A DNA stretch of 64,000 nucleotides from Histoplasma ohiense. Lineage: Eukaryota; Ascomycota; Eurotiomycetes; Onygenales; Ajellomycetaceae. The translations under genes and the position numbers were made by a program. The first letter of the stretch is position 1; each line of letters starts with the position of its first letter. Positions 1 to 10,658 of this stretch are shown piece by piece. Under the pieces are notes generated by a model. It was not told where the DNA came from, did no database searches, and saw only the letters and a list, made by a program, of their open reading frames with translations. The stretch lies in assembly GCA_017607445.1 (NCBI GenBank), contig JAEVHH010000002.1:4145501-4209500 (forward strand), in the 5' to 3' direction.

Positions 1-500
1 TCTGATTTTTTCATAAACAGTACAGATGCTGTGGTGGATGAGTTGCTAATATAAATGAAGTCTTTGTTCAGTAGTCTGTTGAGTGTTTTTTGTAGAATGA
101 GAAGCTCATTGTATGATATACTGTAGAGAGAATCTCAGAGTGATTGTGAGTTCTTACTGTTCTTCTTGATGAGCTTGATTATATGATCTATATCAGGTTC
201 TTGATGAGAAGGAAGCTTTTCAGCTTCTTTCTTATTGAATATATCTGTGAAGTCTTTGTATGATTTGAGTAGTTTTTTGTGCAGTTTCTTAGAATCTTTG
301 AGTTCTAGCTTTTCTAACACTTTTTTGATATCTGTCATACTAGCAGTGAACACTTGAACATTCTTCTTCTCATGCATTTGATAGATTAGTAGTTTGTATG
401 CTTCTGCTGATATCTGAGTGAGATCAGCAGTTCTATCAACATTCTTCTTATAAACACAGTCATCTTCTGAGAAAATAAGACAGCAGTTGTGTATGTTCAA
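1..500 (-). pseudogene. Ty3-C1 N-terminal reverse transcriptase segment
   Basis: This stretch aligns in sequence and order with 45560-46010 of copy C4. It has the linker that precedes Ty3 reverse transcriptases, with residues TDIFNKKEAEKLPSHQ. That is the usual 'F..ad.LPpHr..dh.I.L' entry to the RT fold. The catalytic part lies outside the window. A further open stretch on this strand up to about 695 belongs to LINE L1 and is only antisense to it. The C1 part ends at the L1 target-site duplication near 501-513. Confidence 0.8.
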
Positions 501-513
501 CAAGGTTTCAAAT

Positions 514-884
514 ACCAGAGCTGGAGGTTCAGCAGGCCGACTGTGGAATACCAAGTGAAGGCCCCTCCAGAGCTCACCATGCCACAGCATGCCCTCCACC
601 ACTGGCTTGTGCTCCACTCCTCTCATGGGGACTTCTTCTGGTACCACAGATGCTTCCAGCATGCAGATGCAAGACTCACCTGTGTCTGTGGACACAACAA
701 GAGCTCAGAACATTTGATGCTCTGTTGATACTCACAGAGACACTTCTCTCACTGATTCAAGAGATCAGCAGCACAGCCACACAACTGGGTGATAGCTGTT
801 GCCTATCTAGAGTCTCTGACCTCTACAGACTTCATAGAACTGCTTGACCACACACAGTTCTACACACAGCACTGCATGAGGTAA
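514..884 (+). pseudogene. LINE L1 ORF2 C-terminus with CCHC-like motif
   Basis: The frame contains CVCGHNKSSEHLMLC near residues encoded at 684-728. This is the C-x-C-G...H-x3-C finger usually found at the extreme C-terminus of Tad1-type LINE ORF2 proteins, after the RNase H region. An in-frame TGA follows directly (probably a decayed CGA), and the frame then continues to a TAA at 882-884. That TAA is also present in L3 (47501-47503), so it is likely to be the true stop. Reverse transcriptase and endonuclease are missing because of 5' truncation. Confidence 0.7.
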
Positions 885-945
885 CACAGCTGTTTGAGCA
901 CACACTGTCTGACTGCCCCCCACAGCAGTTCCAAGTCTATACAGG

Positions 946-1190
946 TGGTACAGATAGCACAACATCTGATACAACTGATTCAATCAGTAAAATAGATTCA
1001 ATCAATGCAATTGATACAAATGATACAATTGATTCAATCAGTACAATCGACTCAATCGGTTCAATCAGCACAAATGATACAATCGATTCAACCAGTTCAA
1101 TTGATACAAATGATACAAACAGTACAATTGATACAATCAGTTCAATTGATTCAATTGGTTCAACTGATGCAAATGGTTCAATCAACATGA
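946..1190. repeat. 9 bp minisatellite in the LINE 3' region
   Basis: About 25 tandem copies of a degenerate 9-mer (CAATCAGTA, CAATTGATA, CAATCGATT and similar). Because 9 is a multiple of three it gives open frames on both strands (repeating IQSVQL-like or ESIVSI-like peptides), which should not be taken as genes. The same array occurs in L3 in reverse complement at about 47177-47430. It lies downstream of the conserved ORF2 TAA. Confidence 0.9.
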
Positions 1191-1771
1191 TTGACTCATC
1201 TGTTTCAACTAGCTGTGGTGTAATCAGTACAGTCTGTATGCTGACTCAGTTGTGCTCTCTTCTCTCTCTCCCTCTGAGCTTGTGCTGAATCATGTGACTG
1301 CAAGATGCCACAGATGGCACAGTCTTTCCTTCACTCTTTTCTTTATTTTTTTTTCAAAACACTCACTTTTTCTCTTTTCTTTTGTCTGTCTCATCTGTTT
1401 TTCTTCTGTTGTTAGAAGCACAGACAGTTCTTGGATCAACTGAAATAGTTATCCCTCTCCATTCACTATAAAGCCTTTCAGACACAGCAGCAGTGGTCCT
1501 CTCAGAAACCACACTATAGCTCCATTATGAATGATTATATGTCAGATCAGAAGTGAATGTGCAGCTCAGAAAAATCTGTTTCAATGAGCTGAATCTTCTC
1601 AAAAGTTGCCATCTGAATTCTGTTTTCTCTCTCTCTGTGTATATAGAAATCTCTTCAGTGTAGCACATCTCCATGCTCTTCAGAAGGCTTCTGAAACACA
1701 GATGCTGTCTGTGTTTTCTCTGGGATATTAAATCAATACAAACAAACAAACAAACAAACAAGGTTTCAAAT

Positions 1772-2021
1772 TCTGTGAGCTATAATAGACTGAGCATTAG
1801 ATTGTACTCAAGGTTTTGTATTTTGTAGATGTATATATTCTTTTTCTCATGTCCTTCTATGTTGACATTAAATCTTATCATGTTGTAGGAGGTGGATCCT
1901 CTGAGGCTGTCAAATCCACTGAGTTTACATGATTTGAAAAAGAGGATACACTGAAGCTTATACTTCTCAACCAGTTGAATGTCTATAAGAGTGTAGTGAA
2001 GAAAACCACTGTCTATCATTG
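1772..2021 (-). pseudogene. Ty3-C1 retropepsin-like protease segment
   Basis: The minus strand encodes the aspartic protease. The catalytic DSG is visible in MIDSGFLHYT, followed by a flap-like region and ending with YNLMLSL, the degenerate form of the usual 'yDlILG' element. It matches 45289-45528 of C4 closely. Immediately upstream the frame is cut by E1, whose TSD CTTGT occupies 2022-2026. Several charged positions differ from C4 by transitions. Confidence 0.8.
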
Positions 2022-2026
2022 CTTGT

Positions 2027-2297
2027 TGTAATAGGCGCAACGGAGATATCTATATTAGGAAATAGCTATGTGGCGATAGAAGAACACAGAACACGCCAGA
2101 ATTAATGAGAAGGGACATAGCACACAGCACCATAGACAGCTGTAGCACATGGAGGTCGCCTATATAATGCTCACTGATATCTGTAGATATTAGGAGATCA
2201 GTGATTAGCTTTGAATAATAGAGATTGCTATCTTCTTAACATCCTACATGTGTACTTCACACTACTCTCATAATTATACCTACAACCATCTCTTACA
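2027..2297 (+). repeat. Ty3-E1 5' LTR
   Basis: 271 bp, starting TGTAATAGGCGCAACGG and ending CATCTCTTACA. It still holds CpG sites (GGCGCAACGG) that have become ATGCAACAG in the 3' LTR at 8888, so the two copies decayed unequally after insertion. Confidence 0.92.
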
Positions 2298-2383
2298 ATT
2301 CTAATCACTCTAAACTTTATTTGAGTGGTCTGTTGTTACGCACACCTACAATAAAGCACACAACATTAGTTAAAACATGCAAG

Positions 2384-3442
2384 ATGGTCTCGACACATGC
2401 AAGATCTCTTGAAAACCAACCTGAATCCTCTACTGCCTCCGATGATCACAATGCGCATTTGCAACAGTTGAATGATCAAATCTGTGAATGAGAGCAGCAA
2501 TTAGCTATTCTGCATGCACAACAGCAGCTCAACAAGTTGGAAGTGCAGATTTGTGGAGATACTCTTATCAAGCCCCAATTAACCCAGGATACCACCACAG
2601 GACCGCCGCAAAATCGATCTGTGAATGATACAGATGATGATAATGAAACACCACTGAGGTTGAAGATTAAAGACTATTATTGAGGAAAAAATATGTTAGA
2701 ATTCAAGGACTATAAAGATCACATGCTGACTCTCTTTACATGCCACCACTGATATTATTGAAAGAAAGAACACAAGATAAATGATGCTAAACTCTACCTT
2801 GACACCCATGTTAAGCAGAAATGGTTGAATTTTGTATCATCATATGAGAGACATGGAGGAGCAACACTGTTGACTTTTGATGATATGTTATCACACCTAG
2901 AAATGCAAATTAACAATCCACAGAACCAGCACCGATTGATGAGTCAAAAATTTCAAGATGCAAAGCAACAAGAATGGCAATTGATACATGATTTCTCTAA
3001 ATATCTTGAAGACTGGGAATACTACTTACCCCCATATAGTGAAGAACAAAGAATGGATAACTTGTGTAGTAAGGCATTGAAGGTATTACACACTGAACTC
3101 AACTGTTGAAATCAAGAGCCCCAGAACTACAAAGAGTTGCTTTGAACTCTACAGACTCTTGAGAAAAATATGCCAGAGCAACAGCATGCTATCTGCAAAG
3201 AAAGACCTGCAATATTCATAGAAAATCAGCATCATTCTGATAAATCTAGCAATCATTGAAACAAGAGGAAATGAGAGGAACAAACAGGTTCAACTGAACA
3301 AATCAAGAAAGATAAATATAACTGGATGAAGAAGTGTTCTCACTGTCATAAGAAGAGTCATATTGCAAATGATTGTTGAATGTTACACTCTGAAAAGTGC
3401 AACCAAGTTCAACAAGTAAAAAATCAGCAATCCCAATTGTAG
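2384..3442 (+). pseudogene. Ty3-E1 gag
   Basis: The frame starts at ATG 2384 (MVSTHARSLENQPESS) and ends at TAG 3440-3442, 352 codons including several TGA. Residues about 30-60 are Gln-rich and probably coiled coil. The middle part has the retrotransposon Gag helical domain (WLNFVSSYERHGG and WEYYLPPY). A zinc knuckle CSHCHKKSHIANDC is encoded near 3336-3380. Pol continues in the -1 frame through the slippery heptamer at 3418-3424. The decayed stops make it non-functional. Confidence 0.82.
3418..3424 (+). promoter_or_regulatory. Candidate -1 ribosomal frameshift site, A AAA AAT
   Basis: In the gag frame the codons read GTA AAA AAT, so A-AAA-AAT fits X-XXY-YYZ in the zero frame. Slipping by -1 enters exactly the pol frame (TCA GCA ATC CCA), 16 nt before the gag TAG at 3440. 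A GCAGCTGC palindrome follows at about 3445. The frame arithmetic is seen in the sequence; use by ribosomes is inferred. Confidence 0.6.
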
Positions 3443-6400
3443 AAGCAGCTGCTGCATTGGGAATACAAACAACTAGACTGCAAGATAAACAATTATTGAC
3501 AATGAATATGTGAATGCTGACAGAAGTGGGATGGTTGATGATGTGGACACTAGTGGATTCTGACACAGATGTGAATTTCATGTCCCACACCTGGGCATCA
3601 AAATATTTCTTGAAGACAGAAGGTAAACCAAAAGTGGTGGAAGCAGTTGATAATCATAAGATTAAATCATATGGACAACAAAGAGCTGCAATGAAGATTA
3701 TTGATGATGAACACATCCTCCAAGAAGGATTCCACCATTTCAAAGAGGCCAACATTAGTGGATATGATGTAATTTTGAACATGCCATGATTGGAAGCTGC
3801 GAACCCTGATATCAACTGGGTGTGAAGATGCTGAACCTATAGAAAAGTGTTGAATATTAACCACATGCATCTGAATACTGCTAAAGAATTCACAACACTA
3901 ATTGATGATGGCAATATTATATTCACTGCTTTATCATTACAAGCTGCGAGTGCAGCAACTGAGTCAAATATCCCAGATGATTATAAAGATTATCTTGATA
4001 TATTCTGAGAAGACATATCTGATGCAGAACATGCACCTCATGATCATGCCATAGAGCTCAAACCTGGCAAAAAACCCCCATACCAATTGATATATAACTT
4101 ATCACCTCAAGAACTCTCTGTCCTCTGAGAATATATCAAAAAGATGTTAGAGAAGAATTGAATATGTTCATTCAAGAGCTCAGCCAGTGTGCCAGTGTTA
4201 TTCACATCAAAGAAAGATGGAACTCTGCATCTTTGCATAGATTATTGAGAATTGAATGAAATAACAGTCAAGAATCAATATCCACTGCCCTTGATAAGTG
4301 AAATACTTGATAGGTTAGCAGATGCCAAAATATATACACAACTGAACCTGAGAGACATGTATCATAGAATTCACATACAAGCAAGGGATGAATGGAAAAC
4401 AGCATTTCAAACACAATATGAACACTTTGAATATCTAGTCTTATCTTTTGAGCTAACCAATGCCCCTGCAATCTTTCAATCTTATATCAACAAAGCCCTC
4501 AGCAACCTTTTAGACATATATTGTGTGGCTTATCTTGACAATATCATAATCTATTCAAACACACTTGATGAACATGTCGTCCATGTTAAGAACGTGCTGG
4601 AACGGTTAAGACAATGGAGACTATATGTCAAACTTAGTAAGTGTATGTTCCACACAACAGAAATTGGATTTTTGGGTTTTGTGATTACCATGCAGAGCAT
4701 TACTGTCGAGAAACACTGCATTGACATGATTCTAGATTGGCCAGAACCACAAACTATAAATGAATTGCAAATATTTCTAGAATTCATCAATTTCTATCAT
4801 TGATTCATATACAAGTTCTCAATAATAACAGCACCTCTGACTGAATTGTTAAAAGATTACAAAATGAAAAGAGGGAAGAATAATGCATCTGTTCAGTTAG
4901 ACAATAACTGCAAGCACACAATTTTGCAGTTAAAAGAATGCTTTACAAAAGCACCATTGTTGATCCATTTTGATCCACAGTGAAAACTCCATATAGAAAC
5001 AGACAGATCTGGTGTTGCAATTGCCACAGTAATATCACAATTAATGAATGATGATCACTGACACCCGATCACATTTTGGTCTAGAAAGCTCACAGAAACA
5101 GAAAGATGTTATCAAACATATGATCTAGAAATGTTGCTGATTGTAGAAGCTTTCAGGCAATGGCATCACTACTTACACAGTAGCAGACACTCAATAACTG
5201 TTTTATCTGACCATGCCAACCTCCAGCACTTCATGACAACAAAGCAGCTAAATGAGTGTCAGATTCACTGAATGAAAATGCTCTCAGCATTTGATTTTGA
5301 AATAGAGCACTGTTCTGAAAAAAATAATCCCACAGATGCATCAAGTTGTTGCTCAGATTTTGTAAAACACACAGCTCTCTTGACAGAGCTCTCTATTCTG
5401 CAAAAGAAGCTGCATAAGAGGATCTTTAAGTCACTAAAGACAAAAGAAAACACAAAGTTAGATCAATGTGTTAAGATGATGTGAAAAGATCTGCAAGTTA
5501 ATGAAAATTGTTGGATGAAGAAGTCTGTAGTCATCAATGACAATAATCTCTGCAGAATAAAGAATGCATCTGTGGATGAGAATGAGGTCACAGATGTTAC
5601 AGAGTTAAATCTAGAGACTCTGATGCTATAAATTCTAGCTGTCAAGATATTTGAGTCTGAGACAGTCTATCATGAAGAGGTAGCTGAATCTATCATTGAA
5701 CTCTTACTGCAGGTTCAGAATAGAGACATCAGCATGTCTGAACTTTGCAGAAAACTAGAGATGAGTGACACTAGCATAGATAATCATTCAACCTGAGCAG
5801 TAGATAAAGATGGCCTGCTCAGAAAAGATGATAAAGTCTATATATCACAAGATAAGACTGTAAGACATGAAATAATGAAAATGAACCACAATGATTCTCA
5901 AGGTGGCCATTTTGGATGTGATAAAACCATCAAAGTGATCAAATGCAAGTACTTGTGGCATGGTATGAGTGATGAGATTGCAGAATATGTGAGAACTTGT
6001 GATGTTTGCCAACACATCAAGATACTGTGGCACAAGCTGTATGGGTTGCTACAACCACATCCAGTGCCAGATAAGAAATGGCATACAATTAGCATGGACT
6101 TTATTGAAGGCCTGCCAGATAATAAAAAGGGAAGTCAAACCTATAATGCTATTGTTGTATTTGTTGATTTATTCACCAAATGAGCCATAATTGTGCCCAC
6201 ATCTTCAGAGCTAGATGCAGAAGGACTTGTGGATATTATTGTATGAAGGATTGTGAAGAACTTTGACCTACCTGTGAACATTATTAGCAATCAAGATTCA
6301 TTAATAAATAGCAAGTTTTGGTTGACATTATGTTACCTGCTCTATGTCCAACAAAAATTATCAACGGCATTCCACCCACAAACCAACAGCCAGACAGAAT

Positions 6401-7167
6401 GATTGAACCAGATGATTGAACATTATCTTCACACATATTGCAGCTATCAGCAAGATAATTGGATAGAATGGATTCCCCTGGCACAATGGGCATATAACAA
6501 CACCTTCCATGCATCAATAAAAATGACACCATCTGAAGCAATGATCGGCCGACCAACTGAACTTCGCATAGATGTGGAACCCCCAAGTACAGATGCATCA
6601 AAATCAGTGATGAAACAAGTGAAATGAATGAAGCAAGCAGAGAACAAAATCTGAGAATGCCTGAAAGCTGTCAAAGCAGCTGAGAAAAAGTATTACAATC
6701 AGCACCATATACCAAAAAGCTTTAAGATAGGGGACTGAGTAATGCTGCGTGCAAAAAATATATCCACCTTGCAACCCTCACCCAAACTAGATCATCAATT
6801 TTTGGGTCCTTTCCAAATAATTGATATCCACAGTACGCAGGCGTACAAACTGAAACTCACATCACAATATAAAGAAATTCATCCCATATTCCATGTTTCC
6901 CTTCTCAAACCATATCACACATGCGACAGACAAATCCTGCAAGCAGAACTGATAATTATAGACACACAAAAGAAATGGAAAGTTGAAGCTATATTAGACA
7001 AGCATCAGTACCACAGTCAAACCCAATATCTTGTCAAATGGAAAGATTGTACAGACACAGATAATTCTTGGGAACCCAAGAAAAACTTGATAAACAGCCA
7101 GAAGTACTTGAAACAGTTTAATAAAATCTATCAGAAGTCAGTCAGTAAACAAAAACAAAGAAGATGA
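3424..7167 (+). pseudogene. Ty3-E1 pol: PR-RT-RNaseH-INT-chromodomain
   Basis: The domain order can be read through TGA stops. Protease has LVDSDTDVNF near 3550. Reverse transcriptase runs at about 4060-4800, and its catalytic box reads YLDN at 4531-4542 instead of YLDD. RNase H lies at about 4930-5300, with SRKLTETERCYQTYDLEML. The integrase zinc-binding part lies near 5870-6010 (CDVCQH). In the integrase core the first acidic residue is in MDFIEGLP, the second in SNQDSL and the third in QTE, near 6095, 6290 and 6400. A chromodomain at about 6965-7130 has YLVKWKDC and SWEPKKNL. The stop is TGA at 7165-7167, 28 bp from the end of the convergent antisense gene. Confidence 0.88.
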
Positions 7168-7195
7168 TGATGACTGCTGAATATACTTATTCCAT

Positions 7196-8337
7196 TCAGA
7201 GATTAAAAAACAGATCTGCCTCAGCTTGGTCAGTGTCATTTGAGGAATTATCATCAAGACAAACCTGCTTATTATCCTGGATTTCCTCAACTGACAAAGC
7301 ATGATGTTTCAATGATGACTTGAAAGCTGCAACTGATGATGTAACCACTGAGACCTCATCAATCATCATTTCAGCTGAAGCCTCAGAAGAACTGTCTTGT
7401 TGAATCTCTCAGATCTTCACAGCAAAGGATCTAACCACCACAGTCACAGCATTCTGCAAAACATCAACATTCAAAGCATTCACATCAGTGACAATTAGAT
7501 TCTCAGCAGCATTGATAATCATCTGAGTCAATTCAACAGCATCCACTGACACCTAATAGAAAGTTAATATTATATACCATAAAAACATTTGTTTTGAATA
7601 ATAACTTACTGAAATGCAGGCATGCTTCATCACTGAGCAGTGCTTGCATTTTTTGCATCAACCCTCAGCAGACTCACAATGATGATGGGGAGATGTTGTC
7701 AAATATTGAATACAATGACAGCAATATGCTGCTGCATTTCTTTCTAACACTTCAACAGAACCATCCACTTCCTCATCTTCGCCTACATTATCAATCAACT
7801 CAAATAACATACCAAGATCTTGGCCCAGTGAGGATGACATCAATGTAATAGCAGAACACAAAAATGCACTTTCTGAAATGCTGCTATAATCAAATGCCAC
7901 ACTCTGCTGTGACAACAGATTATCAGAGTCCATATAGGATTCTAGAACCCCACCTGCATTCTTGTAGACCTGCATGTCAAGTACAAACCTTGCAACAGCA
8001 GTTTGATATGTGGCAAATCTCTCATCCAGAACTTCATCAGAGAGCAGCATCTTGTGAAATTCATCAATCAAAGATTGACTGGTTTTGTGAAAGCACTCAG
8101 ACATCTATAACCCATTAGCATTCATAACAACTTCAGTTTAAGAAAACTTACAGCAGCACAACTTCTATTTGATATATAGCAGATGTGACAGCATGTCCAT
8201 TCATCATTCACAAAGCAAGGATATACTGAGGGGTTCTGCAACCTCTCCAGACAACCCAAGCAAATGCTCTCAATGACAGACAGCATATCACCCTTCATAG
8301 ACTCCAAACCAGCAACAGAAACAGCTGATTCTGACAT
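7196..8337 (-). pseudogene. Antisense accessory gene of Ty3-E1 (three exons, Cys-rich protein), nearly intact
   Basis: I do not recognise this protein. Exon 1 is 8337-8152 and starts MSESAVSVAG; exon 2 is 8104-7610; exon 3 is 7552-7196. The introns of 47 and 57 bp have GTAAGT donors and TAG acceptors, with a GCTAAT branch-like element in the first. Both introns are phase 0, and the exons add to 345 aa exactly. Cys pairs lie at residues 26/29 and 50/53. A second cluster at about 190-225 reads CCHC, HHHC, then C-x2-C-x2-C-x6-C and ends two codons before intron 2. Residues about 100-120 are acidic. Only two in-frame stops exist, both TGA; at the first, E2 has CAA, as expected if both decayed from CGA. 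A zinc-binding nuclear or RNA-binding role is only a guess. Confidence 0.75.
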
Positions 8338-8887
8338 TCTATCATAACTTTAATCAGTACCAAGACCTTGTTCAAAGGAGGAGGAGAAGCAAAAAGCAAA
8401 AGCAACAAGAAAGAAAAACAGATGTTGAAGATTGAAACCAATATTGCAATGTTGATCAAAGGGATTGCAACAACACAAAACTCAACTCAAAATGGAAAAC
8501 ACAACCACACAACCAAAACTTCAAATTTCACAATAAAAATCACATAGAAAGATACAGCATACTTTATTTGATAAATTGATGTATTCTTTTTTAATAAAAA
8601 ATTGTTAGTGGTGATGTTGGTGATGATTTTCAGTGGAGTGTGATTTTTGGTGTAAAAGTCAAAGAAAAGGGATTCAGAAGTTGTGCCTAAATCATGATTG
8701 AACTGCATTGACACTGGAGATGGAAAAACATTCTTCCAAAACAACAACACTTTGAAATTAACCTCAACAATTAATCCAGCCCAATTCTGTGAACTCTATA
8801 CAATATTAACCACACAGCACATGTTACGAACTTCACACATTGCAGTAAGAAGCCCTGGAGACCAGGCCTTTGAAGAAGAGAGATAAT
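8338..8887. other. Ty3-E1 spacer between antisense gene start and 3' LTR
   Basis: A 550 bp AT-rich stretch without a credible frame. It would hold the promoter and 5' UTR of the antisense gene on the minus strand, and the purine-rich tract GAAGAAGAGAGATAAT just before the 3' LTR that probably primes plus-strand DNA. It is conserved in E2 at 53250-53778. Confidence 0.6.
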
Positions 8888-9158
8888 TGTAATAGATGCA
8901 ACAGAGATATCTATATTAGAAAATAGCTATGTGACAATAGAAGAACACAGAACACACCAGAATTAATGAGAAGGAGCATAGCACACAGCACCATAGACAG
9001 CCATAGCATGTGGAGGTCGCCTATATAATGCTCACTGATATCTGTAGATATTAGAAGATCAGCAATTAGCTTTGAATAATAGAGATTGCTACCTTCTTAA
9101 CATTCTACATGCGTACTTCACACTACTTCCATAATTATACCTACAACCATCTCTTACA
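8888..9158 (+). repeat. Ty3-E1 3' LTR
   Basis: 271 bp, TGTAATAGATGC...CATCTCTTACA, the same length as the 5' LTR and followed by the TSD CTTGT at 9159-9163. The differences from the 5' LTR are transitions. Confidence 0.92.
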
Positions 9159-9239
9159 CTTGTACATTGACTAAGCTATTTACAATGACAGAGATTATGA
9201 TTGTGTCTGCTTGTATCTTCTACTCAAATCTTCAGCTAG

Positions 9240-10283
9240 CTTTCTACTTCTTGAGCTCTCATCTGTATTTTAGAATGAGAGCTTGTCTTTTCTCTGTTCT
9301 TGCTTATCCACAGACAATGCAGTGTTCACACATGTGAGAGATTTACTCAGAGCAATTACATTCAGACATTGATTCATGAAGTGTTCTGACTTATCACAGC
9401 ATATACAGATTTCTCTGATGATTTGATTGATGATGTTCTTCTCTGAGACATTAGAAACTCTCAGACAGCTTGTATTCACATGTGAGACTCAGTTCATTGA
9501 TTCTGATTCAGAGATGAAGGGTGCTGTAGAGTGGTTTGAGATGTATGCATTTGTTCAGTGGAATTCTCTATGATTTTGAAGCACACAGAACTGAGACAGA
9601 TTGTTGTTCAATAGACAAAGATCAGCACAGAATTCACTGTATATTGAGAGCTTCAGATATTCTATACTTTGATTATGCAACTGAAAGTTCAAATTCTTGA
9701 ACAGTATGTTGATTTTGATGATATCATTTCAGTCTTGCCCATCTGCTTCTAGAAGCTTGTGATCAAATTCAGAAAAATAAGTTGTCAATGTGATGTTCAT
9801 CTGATGAGTCTGATTAAGCCAGTCTAATATCTTGACTTGAAGTGTAGAATTGAGAAAGAGAGAGTTGAGTTGTTGAAAGACTAGCTCTGACATACACTGA
9901 TGATTCTGACAATGACTCATTCAGAGTTGAAATTTTACTAACACATCATCATTCAATCTGCTATGAATATACCACACTTGATTGAATAGTGAGTCTATTG
10001 CTTATTCATCAATGTTCAATTTGATGTTTGTTTTTGACTTCTATATGAGGTAGAGTGCTAGGTTTTTCTTGTATTTGTTGACAATTGAAAGCTTCTCTCT
10101 TGAAGACTTTTCATGAGATGTGGGTGTAGAAGGAATGGTGAATGTAAAAGTGCTCATCTCAGCAAGTCATTGTTGCAATTCAGTCATCTGTAGTGCTTGC
10201 TGCTGAAGGATACTTTGTAGATCTAAGTTGTCATCCATCATGTTCAGATGCAGTGAATGTTCATAGAATTGTTTGTAGTTCAT
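9240..10283 (-). pseudogene. Ty3-C1 gag
   Basis: The start is ATG at 10283 (MNYKQFYEHSLHLN in the decayed frame), preceded by the long leader. The central Gag region is visible in the open segment 9920-9729 (HCQNHQCMSELVFQQLNSL), and a zinc knuckle CICCDKSEHFMNQC is encoded near 9415-9365. The same protein is seen in C2 at 17131-18175 and partly in C4 at 37166-37660. Several TGA stops break the frame. Confidence 0.75.
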
Positions 10284-10658
10284 TTCAATATCTAAGAACA
10301 TGTAATAATAATGAAAGAAAAGGAATACTTATAGACATTTGATTCTCTTGCAGACATTATTTGCAGTGTTGCAGTGCTAAGCTTTGTCAAGCTTCTTTGT
10401 GAATGCTATTCACAGTGTTACAGTTTGTAGGCACTCAGACCTTGTAGAACACAGTTGATTGTGTCTTAAACACTTAGATACAACAGTCTATATAACTAAT
10501 GATAGAGACACTCAGACTTATGAGGGATCTCTTGTAACAATTAGACACTCAGACCTGTAAATGATGCACTCAGATGTAAGAACTGATAACAACATACTCA
10601 GATGTAAGAACTAATAATGAGACACTCAGATCTTAAATACAGAAGAATCAATTCATAA
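10284..10658 (-). other. Ty3-C1 5' leader with repeated CACTCAGA motif
   Basis: This is the untranslated leader between the 5' LTR and gag. In plus-strand orientation it holds six copies of CACTCAGAY or one-base variants, at about 10432, 10509, 10546, 10567, 10595 and 10623. The part next to gag (10320-10440) is conserved in C2 at 16980-17075. Confidence 0.6.

Larger units (their letters stand above)
514..1758 (+). mobile_element. LINE L1, 5'-truncated Tad1-like non-LTR retrotransposon
   Basis: This is a 5'-truncated LINE holding the end of ORF2, a 9 bp minisatellite, a 3' UTR and a (CAAA)n tail at about 1735-1758. It is flanked by a 13 bp target-site duplication CAAGGTTTCAAAT at 501-513 and 1759-1771. 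It shares its 3' half with L2 and, in reverse complement, with L3. The uninterrupted paralog near 45545 in C4 shows the empty site. It still holds some CpG in the minisatellite, so it may be younger than its host element C1. Confidence 0.9.
2027..9158 (+). mobile_element. Ty3-E copy E1, full-length chromovirus with antisense gene
   Basis: This is a complete LTR retrotransposon of 7132 bp: two 271 bp LTRs (TGTAATAG...CTCTTACA), gag, pol in the -1 frame, a chromodomain at the pol C-terminus, then a convergent antisense gene and a 550 bp spacer before the 3' LTR. The 5 bp TSD CTTGT lies at 2022-2026 and 9159-9163. It sits in the gag-protease linker of C1, and C4 near 45285 shows the empty site. 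gag and pol carry many TGA stops. Confidence 0.95.

Noticed and set aside
937..1190. Frames rich in Ile, Glu, Gln, Ser and Val on both strands
   Set aside because: Produced by a 9 bp tandem repeat.
4081..7167. Alternative genetic code in which TGA is a sense codon
   Set aside because: TGA replaces both Arg (CGA) and Trp (TGG) positions, TGG is still frequent, and homologous copies show CAA where another has TGA; decay explains all cases.
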